Source: Lepidodermella squamata (Eukaryota; Gastrotricha). Taken from it: DNA of 64,000 nucleotides. A model generated the notes under the pieces. It made no database searches. It was not told where the DNA came from and saw only the letters and a list, made by a program, of their open reading frames with translations. Of the stretch, positions 59,129-64,000 are shown piece after piece. The DNA lies in NCBI GenBank assembly GCA_047495785.1, contig JBLDXI010000032.1, positions 3,906,001 to 3,970,000 of the forward strand, given 5' to 3'. The translations under genes and the position numbers were made by a program. Numbering within the stretch: the first letter of the stretch is position 1; each line of letters begins with the position of its first letter.

Positions 59129-59416
59129 CAGCCAAAATTGTTGCGAAATCAAGAAAATCCTGAAATTGTGTGCCACCTTAATAATAATTATTTGCTCAGT
59201 TAATGAAAATGCTCACTCCACTATATTCGCTTATTTCAGTTGATCTAGTAAGAATTGTTGAATAAATTTAACGTAAAATATGAGGCGATCCTCTTATTTC
59301 CTTAGTCAAATGTGACCTTGAATAGCGGGTCACCTAAGGTGACGTAGGCTTGGTAATTGGACCCGTTGCCGCATAATCTTGTTAAACACGAGGCTTATTA
59401 CCTAATTTCTGTCGAA

Positions 59417-60560
59417 ATGTCAATAGCTCGACTTGCTATAAATAGTGGCATTTTCTCGAATGCAAGAAAAAATCATCCGAAAAAACATCTGATTGCGAGA
59501 TGTAACCTTGGCACCCATGAACCACATTCGAAGGTGTTGCATCGACGATGCGCGCATGAATGTCCCATTATTTTTTCGCTCCTGGCTTTTTGCGTCTCAA
59601 TTATTGTGAAAGGCGTTGCTTATGACAACAGTCGATGGGCCAACTATGACGAGGTCGACGTTTACAACAATAAGGAACAATTTCCAATCATGAGCGGCTT
59701 GATAGGTGAGAATCGATCGATTTTGATAGGATTTTTATCGAATTTTTCCATTTTAGATATGAGCTCAAGTAAGACAGGTTTCGACTCGGGCAGCTCCAGG
59801 TGTGAAGAGGCTAAGTGCCGCAATTTTTTCGAAAAATTGACAGCGATGCAAACAGTCGCGATGACTCAGGGCAAGCCACCCGTGTCATTGCGGGGGTCAT
59901 TCAGCCGTGGCGTTAATCGACGCTGCGAACGGCTTTCCCTTTCCGACGGCTCGCCATCGAAATACGACAAGTGCACAGTTGATAAACAGGTCGAAATCAA
60001 CGGTGAGAATTCAACTGAATAAAATATGATCATCCCTTTGTTTTTTTGTAGAATTTCGGACTATTCGATTCCTATTTATCGCAGCTATGATCGCGGAATG
60101 TTTTGCAATATGCGCCTGGGTCCTAGTTTTTGTTAGACCTGTTAATTCAGGCGAAGCGGCCACGATTACTCGCCTCGGGCTAGTGATAGCCGCCATGTTA
60201 GGCTTTGTCGCTGCCCTGCTAACCCTGCTCGGCTGTGGCTTGTTCAGTCAAGCCGTCGATGTTTTCGACGACCCGCACATTTTCCTCGGCTGGCCGTACT
60301 ACGCCACCTTAATCAGCGCCCTACTCGCGCTTCTAACCAGCGTCATAGCCGCCTCGATGCTGCGATCACGTGACTACGACGACGCAGATTACCGGAATAT
60401 TTTGATCAGGAAAAACTTGAGCGGGCAACAAGTTGAAACTATGCTCGCCTCGTCAGATCTGCTCGGAAATCTGGACACCCTGCCTAAAATTAGTAACAAA
60501 GACCGGACAGTCAGTGAACCAGAAATACGCCGACCCTGCGTGTCATTTGAACATGTTTAA
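59417..60560 (+). CDS. claudin-like four-helix membrane protein, tandem copy 2
   Basis: Exons 59417-59705, 59757-60002 and 60052-60560 give 347 aa. It is a clear paralogue of the gene just upstream: FSLLAFCVSIIVKGVAYDNS, RGSFSRGVNRRCER, KYDKCTVDKQVEING and LFSQAVDVFDDPHIFLGWPY all have counterparts, and the first two introns share position and phase. It lacks the last intron of copy 1, and its tail differs. The start at 59417 was chosen as the first ATG in frame; its N-terminal 60 residues are basic and poorly conserved, so an upstream exon is possible. Stop-to-start distance from copy 1 is 288 bp, with a poly(A) signal at about 59261. Confidence 0.7.
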
Positions 60561-60646
60561 ACAAAATAAAACAGCAGACATGAACGTCAACTCGAATTTT
60601 ATTTGGTTAATTTACAAAGCAGTACAAAAACAGTGATGGAAAAATG

Positions 60647-61322
60647 TCAAATTTCAGGCCAACCCAGCTGATGACTGCCATGACGCGCCTCGGCTTTGGT
60701 GATGAGTTGCTCGACATCGAGGCACGCTTCATCGCGGAAGTCTTCGTCGACGTTTTTCAGGCGGTAGATGAGCGAGTTGAGAAAGGCCTCGTTGCAAAGC
60801 TTGGCCGTTCGTTTCGGCGCAATGACCAGCTCGTTATCAGCGTCAGTGCGGGCGGTCAGTGGCGAGTATTGAAACGCACGTTTCCGGCAACGGGTCATCG
60901 GGCCAGCTCGGAACGGTGTTGAAGCGACTTTTGCTGACGTTGAGATTGAGCAACGAAATTCGGGAATGGCGGGTGACGGTAGAGGAGTGAACGGGCGGTC
61001 AGGGGCGCTCGGTGTAGCGAGGCCGTGAAATTCGAGGCGAAGCTCTTCGAGGTAGCACTCGTTACACTTGGGCGGAGTCGACGAGCGAAGTGAAGATTTG
61101 CCGCTGTCAGTCGACGAGCATCGGAAACCACGATCAAGTTCTGAATAAACAATAGAAAGTTAATTTTTTATCATCCGAAAGCGTCAAATTTTCACCTTGA
61201 TGTTCGCAGTGTATCACAGTGTGATCGCTGTTGTGGCTGGCCGCTGAATTGCTGCGAATTGTGCTGATTTCACTCAAGGCGCTGAAACTACGCTCCGGGA
61301 CTATTTGTGACACGCCAGACAT
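60647..61322 (-). CDS. unidentified 206-residue protein
   Basis: Two minus-strand exons (61196-61322, 60647-61140) join in phase after the ATG at 61322. The N-terminus is Ser-rich (MSGVSQIVPERSFSALSE). A Cys-rich stretch (PPKCNECYLEELRLEFHGL) follows, then a Pro-rich link (PDRPFTPLPSPAIPEF) with TP/SP sites and a well-ordered C-terminal region (AKLCNEAFLNSLIYRLKNVD... EQLITKAEARHG) that is probably helical. No signal peptide or membrane segment is present, so it is likely nuclear or cytosolic. It is convergent with the claudin-like copy 2; the two 3' ends are 86 bp apart. I do not recognise the family. Confidence 0.6.
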
Positions 61323-61564
61323 TTTCAGTTTCAAAAAAAAGTCGATATTCTTTCTACGAAAATTTAAAAAATGAATGAGTAATAAATTATAATGCTAATT
61401 TTGCGATGAATGGTGTCGCAACAGTATAGCGCAGACAAGGTCGTGTCACGTCACAAGCAGTTGACTGATTTACAGCCCTAATCAAAGAAAAAGACGAGGG
61501 TCATCATGGCGCGCGCGTGTCTTTGTTTTGACCTTTCGGGCCAGAATTTGGCGCGCTTTTCTTT

Positions 61565-61807
61565 ATGACTAGTGCGCGCACACTCGAAGATGCGATTAAA
61601 ATCTTGACTTTGCCGCGCGTCGTCGCAAATAGAAATTACTTAGTAATTAGCGAAACCGCAAGCGCGGAACCAACTTACTACCCTTGGTTACTACCAACCC
61701 AATACAAGCCAACTACGTCTTCCCACGAAGAGCCGTGGCGGAAGTTACTGTCAAAGAAAGCGCGCCAAAACTCGGGAAATTCGCGCGAAAATAACTTTAT
61801 ACGCTAA
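61565..61807 (+). CDS. possible small single-exon gene
   Basis: An ATG at 61565 opens 80 codons (MTSARTLEDAIKILTLPRVV...) with ordinary composition, ending NSRENNFIR. No domain is recognised and no introns are needed. It is divergent from the gene at 60647-61322. It may be a real small protein or a chance frame in a G+C-rich promoter region. Confidence 0.3.
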   Translation: MTSARTLEDAIKILTLPRVVANRNYLVISETASAEPTYYPWLLPTQYKPTTSSHEEPWRKLLSKKARQNSGNSRENNFIR

Positions 61808-62158
61808 ATAGGTACAATTTACGAACATTTTATTCATGCAAATTTATTTCTCTAGAAATTCAGAGCTGGGGCCCACTGTAGAGTAGGTTTCATTGAAGCG
61901 CTTCTATCTGATACAACCAGGTGTTAAAGTGGGATAGCCCTGGGACTCTCGCATCAAACCACCGATGTGCGTCGTGCGCGCGCGCGCCCGTTCACCCTTG
62001 GGTGTCAAGTGCTCGCTGAGGGTGCTAGCGCATCAAGTGGCACCTTCACGCTTCCGCGCCACGCCCTGCTCATCCTCGTATAAATCTATCATTAATAAGA
62101 AATCAACTCAAAGTCTTACTTATTTTTAGCAAATAATTAGCGTTGAAAAGTATTCATC
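61808..62158. other. spacer with candidate TATA box
   Basis: TATAAAT at 62079-62085, about 75 nt before the next ATG, and a T-rich TATTTTTAG at about 62121-62129 that may serve as an acceptor. Confidence 0.35.
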
Positions 62159-62684
62159 ATGTCGAGCCAAATGACTGAGCCTAAGTTCTACCGTCAGCCG
62201 AAGCCGGGCAAGCGGCGCCTGTTGCCAACCGAGCCGATGCGCTACGTCACTATCGGCGGCGACTACCAGTACATCATCGACGAGTTGCTTCTTATGGACT
62301 ACGTCACGGCCAACCCGAACCCGGTCGACTTCGCAGCGAAACTCGCCGCCTACTTCGAACCAGTCTGGCGCAGGTGTGTTGAGCATATTCGAATAATTCG
62401 CAAATATTTCTACGTTATTTTTATGTTATAGGAAGGGCTTCTCGAGCGCGCAGCAAGACCACGAGCTGATGAAGGCGATGGCTGCCGAGTCGTGCCACCA
62501 ATACGCCAAGTCGATGGTTCAACTCGCCGCTCAATCGTTCAAGCCTGCAGCCACTGTCGCGCTGTCGTCGCGGAAACACGCCGCCTACGCTCGAGCTCAG
62601 CAACGCCGATCACGTGCCACGCAACTTCGCAGCCAGTCTACCGACATCGAATCGCGCGCCGGCTCTGCCTCGCCGTTGAACTAA
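62159..62684 (+). CDS. unrecognised small-protein family, copy 1
   Basis: Two exons (62159-62373, 62432-62684) give 155 aa. The core reads YVTIGGDYQYIIDELLLMDY, then FAAKLAAYFEPVWRRKGFSS and ELMKAMAAES, all helical in character. The C-terminal 70 residues are Ala/Arg/Gln/Ser-rich and basic (ARAQQRRSRATQLRSQ). The gene downstream has the same core with the intron at the same place: after FEPVWR, phase 2. No signal peptide or membrane helix is present. The protein resembles no family I can name; nuclear or RNA-linked roles are possible from the basic tail. AATAAA at 62754-62759 follows. Confidence 0.65.
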
Positions 62685-62753
62685 CTTCCGCTTTATGTTT
62701 GTACGTAGCTTATCTATCTTGTCAATTTTGTACCATTCCGTGTGCGGTAATTC

Positions 62754-62759
62754 AATAAA
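62754..62759 (+). other. polyadenylation signal
   Basis: AATAAA 70 nt after the stop codon at 62684, in a suitable place to end that transcript. Confidence 0.6.
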
Positions 62760-63139
62760 ACGCAACGAGTATGAACAAGGTGTCTTTTTCTGCCGGTGTG
62801 GTGTGTTTCGCTACGTTCCGCATGCGCGCCCGCGCGTCTGCTGCGGACGGCGGTGCGTGCTCGTTTGATCCTGACGCGCGCGCGTTTTTCGGCAGCTGCG
62901 CATCAAAGGCAGCGCGACCAGCGTTGTCCATCATTACACCATCTCTCTTGAGTGGCTGTCGTTTCCAATAAAAGCCGCTCTCTACCTGCTCGTCGACCAC
63001 CAGTCATCAAATTATACTTAGTACAGACGATCCAGGCTTAGCCGTTCTCGAATACTAATTTAACCAGGGTTAATCCGTACTCTTGTAGGGCCGGCTTTTC
63101 TCCCTTGCTGAAGTTTAGGTTACTTATTTCAGTGCTGCT
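62760..63139. other. intergenic spacer and 5' region of 63140 gene
   Basis: A G+C-rich part at 62810-62930, then a T-rich tract ending TTATTTCAG at 63132, 7 nt before the next ATG: the best candidate spliced-leader acceptor in the window. Confidence 0.4.
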
Positions 63140-63738
63140 ATGTCTGTTCGTGTTTTCGCCGTCAACAAGCAACTCGTCAATGTTCGCGCTGCCTCGGCTA
63201 GTCCGAAGACTTCATCGTCACCGAAGCCGATCATGCCCGGTCAGGTTTCGATTGGCAACAACGACCGGTACCAAATCGACGAAATGCAGCTACTCGACAT
63301 GGTCATCGCTAATGCCGACCCGCTAGCTTTTGCCCGCGCTCTAGCAAGGCATTTTGAACCACTCTGGCGAAGGTTAGTTAGATTTTCAGTTTTGTGTCTC
63401 GTGAGAAGATTTATAGGCAAATTTATTGAAATTCGATTATTTTTGCATTCTTTTCCAGCTACGGCTTCAATTCGGCTGACGAAGACAAGGGTTTGATGGA
63501 CGCGTTGGCTGTCGAAATGCTGAACCAGTACGGCGACGGTGTGCTGCCCGCGCTCAGTCACTCGATTTCGTCGATGCTTCGCCGCCGCCGGCAGGCCAAA
63601 CAGCAGCAACAACTGCAACAACTGCTGAAGACGCCGAAACTGGTTCGAACGACGAGCAACAAATCTAACTCGTCGTCAGGCACTTCGGCCAGCTCGCCAA
63701 ATGCTGCAACTAACCCGACCTATGTTGAATTCAATTAG
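63140..63738 (+). CDS. unrecognised small-protein family, copy 2
   Basis: Exons 63140-63372 and 63459-63738 give 170 aa. The core VSIGNNDRYQIDEMQLLDMV, FARALARHFEPLWRRSYGFN and LMDALAVEML matches copy 1 at about half the positions, with an identical intron site and phase. The N-terminus differs (MSVRVFAVNKQLVNVRAASA), and the tail holds a RRRRQAKQQQQLQQLL helix and a Ser/Asn-rich end. Both copies lie on the plus strand 455 bp apart, so tandem duplication is clear. Function unknown. Confidence 0.65.
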
Positions 63739-64000
63739 CTCGACTTTCGAATCGTTTTTTTTCCAAAATTTTTACCACGACGTTTTGCGCTGTTCGCGTT
63801 TTGTGATTTTTTTCCGATTTCCAAATTTTGTTCGTTCTGTTTTTTTCATGGGATTTTCATTTATTGTTCTTCTTTTGATTACATGCCGCATGTCTTACCC
63901 TGCATGTTGTTATTGGCAATAAAGTTTTTGCTATGTTGACAATAATTCGGCCTTGATTTATTTATTGCCTTCGTAAAAGTGGGTCAATGTGTCTGGTTTT
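63739..64000. other. 3' UTR of the last gene
   Basis: T-rich 3' UTR with AATAAA at 63918-63923. Nothing further before the window ends. Confidence 0.5.

Noticed and set aside
1-64000. CRISPR arrays, bacterial operons or prophage
   Set aside because: No regularly spaced repeats; introns, U6 and eukaryotic tRNA features show nuclear animal DNA.

Overview
This window is animal nuclear DNA. Genes are split by many introns of about 50-60 bp with GT/AG ends, and they include METAP1, C2CD3, ecdysoneless, VAMP7, a complex III core protein, an ABCA transporter, U6 snRNA and tRNA-Leu. The tiny introns, tight packing, T-rich AG sites just before several start codons (as in spliced-leader addition) and the tandem Ly6-like and claudin-like families suggest an ecdysozoan, most likely a nematode outside the Caenorhabditis group. 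That placement is inference. Exon joins were made by hand from splice sites and reading phase; all CDS ranges include introns.

0-8 kb: the 3' end of an unidentified Ser/Pro-rich gene, then a decayed Helitron on the minus strand (about 1.71-6.33 kb) with an 85-bp direct repeat at both ends. 8-11.3 kb: a UQCRC2-type core protein and a VAMP7-type longin SNARE. 11.3-15.8 kb: gene-poor, with remains of broken plus-strand coding sequence. 15.8-16.4 kb: tRNA-Leu(UAA) and U6, both minus. 16.7-18.9 kb: three small minus-strand genes for secreted basic proteins, one of them (17.65-18.04 kb) built from exons too short to stand out as open frames.

21-33 kb: ecdysoneless, an RRM protein, a full ABCA transporter (with three candidate acidic or glycosylated mini-exons) and METAP1, all plus. 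33.3-35.1 kb: three minus-strand Ly6/three-finger GPI-type genes, two only 20 nt apart. 35.2-35.6 kb: a tentative small gene. 36.5-44.9 kb: C2CD3, whose 2.3-kb intron holds a broken membrane-protein fragment on the other strand and an imperfect repeat pair.

45-64 kb: a three-helix membrane protein, then a roughly 9.5-kb claudin-like gene with several candidate alternative first exons, an ankyrin-like fragment, two tandem claudin-like paralogues (57.7-60.6 kb), an unidentified minus-strand gene, and a pair of paralogues of an unrecognised small family (62.2-63.7 kb).

The genes do not form one pathway. Housekeeping genes (respiration, membrane traffic, N-terminal Met removal, centriole building, mRNA metabolism) alternate with young tandem families of secreted or membrane proteins.
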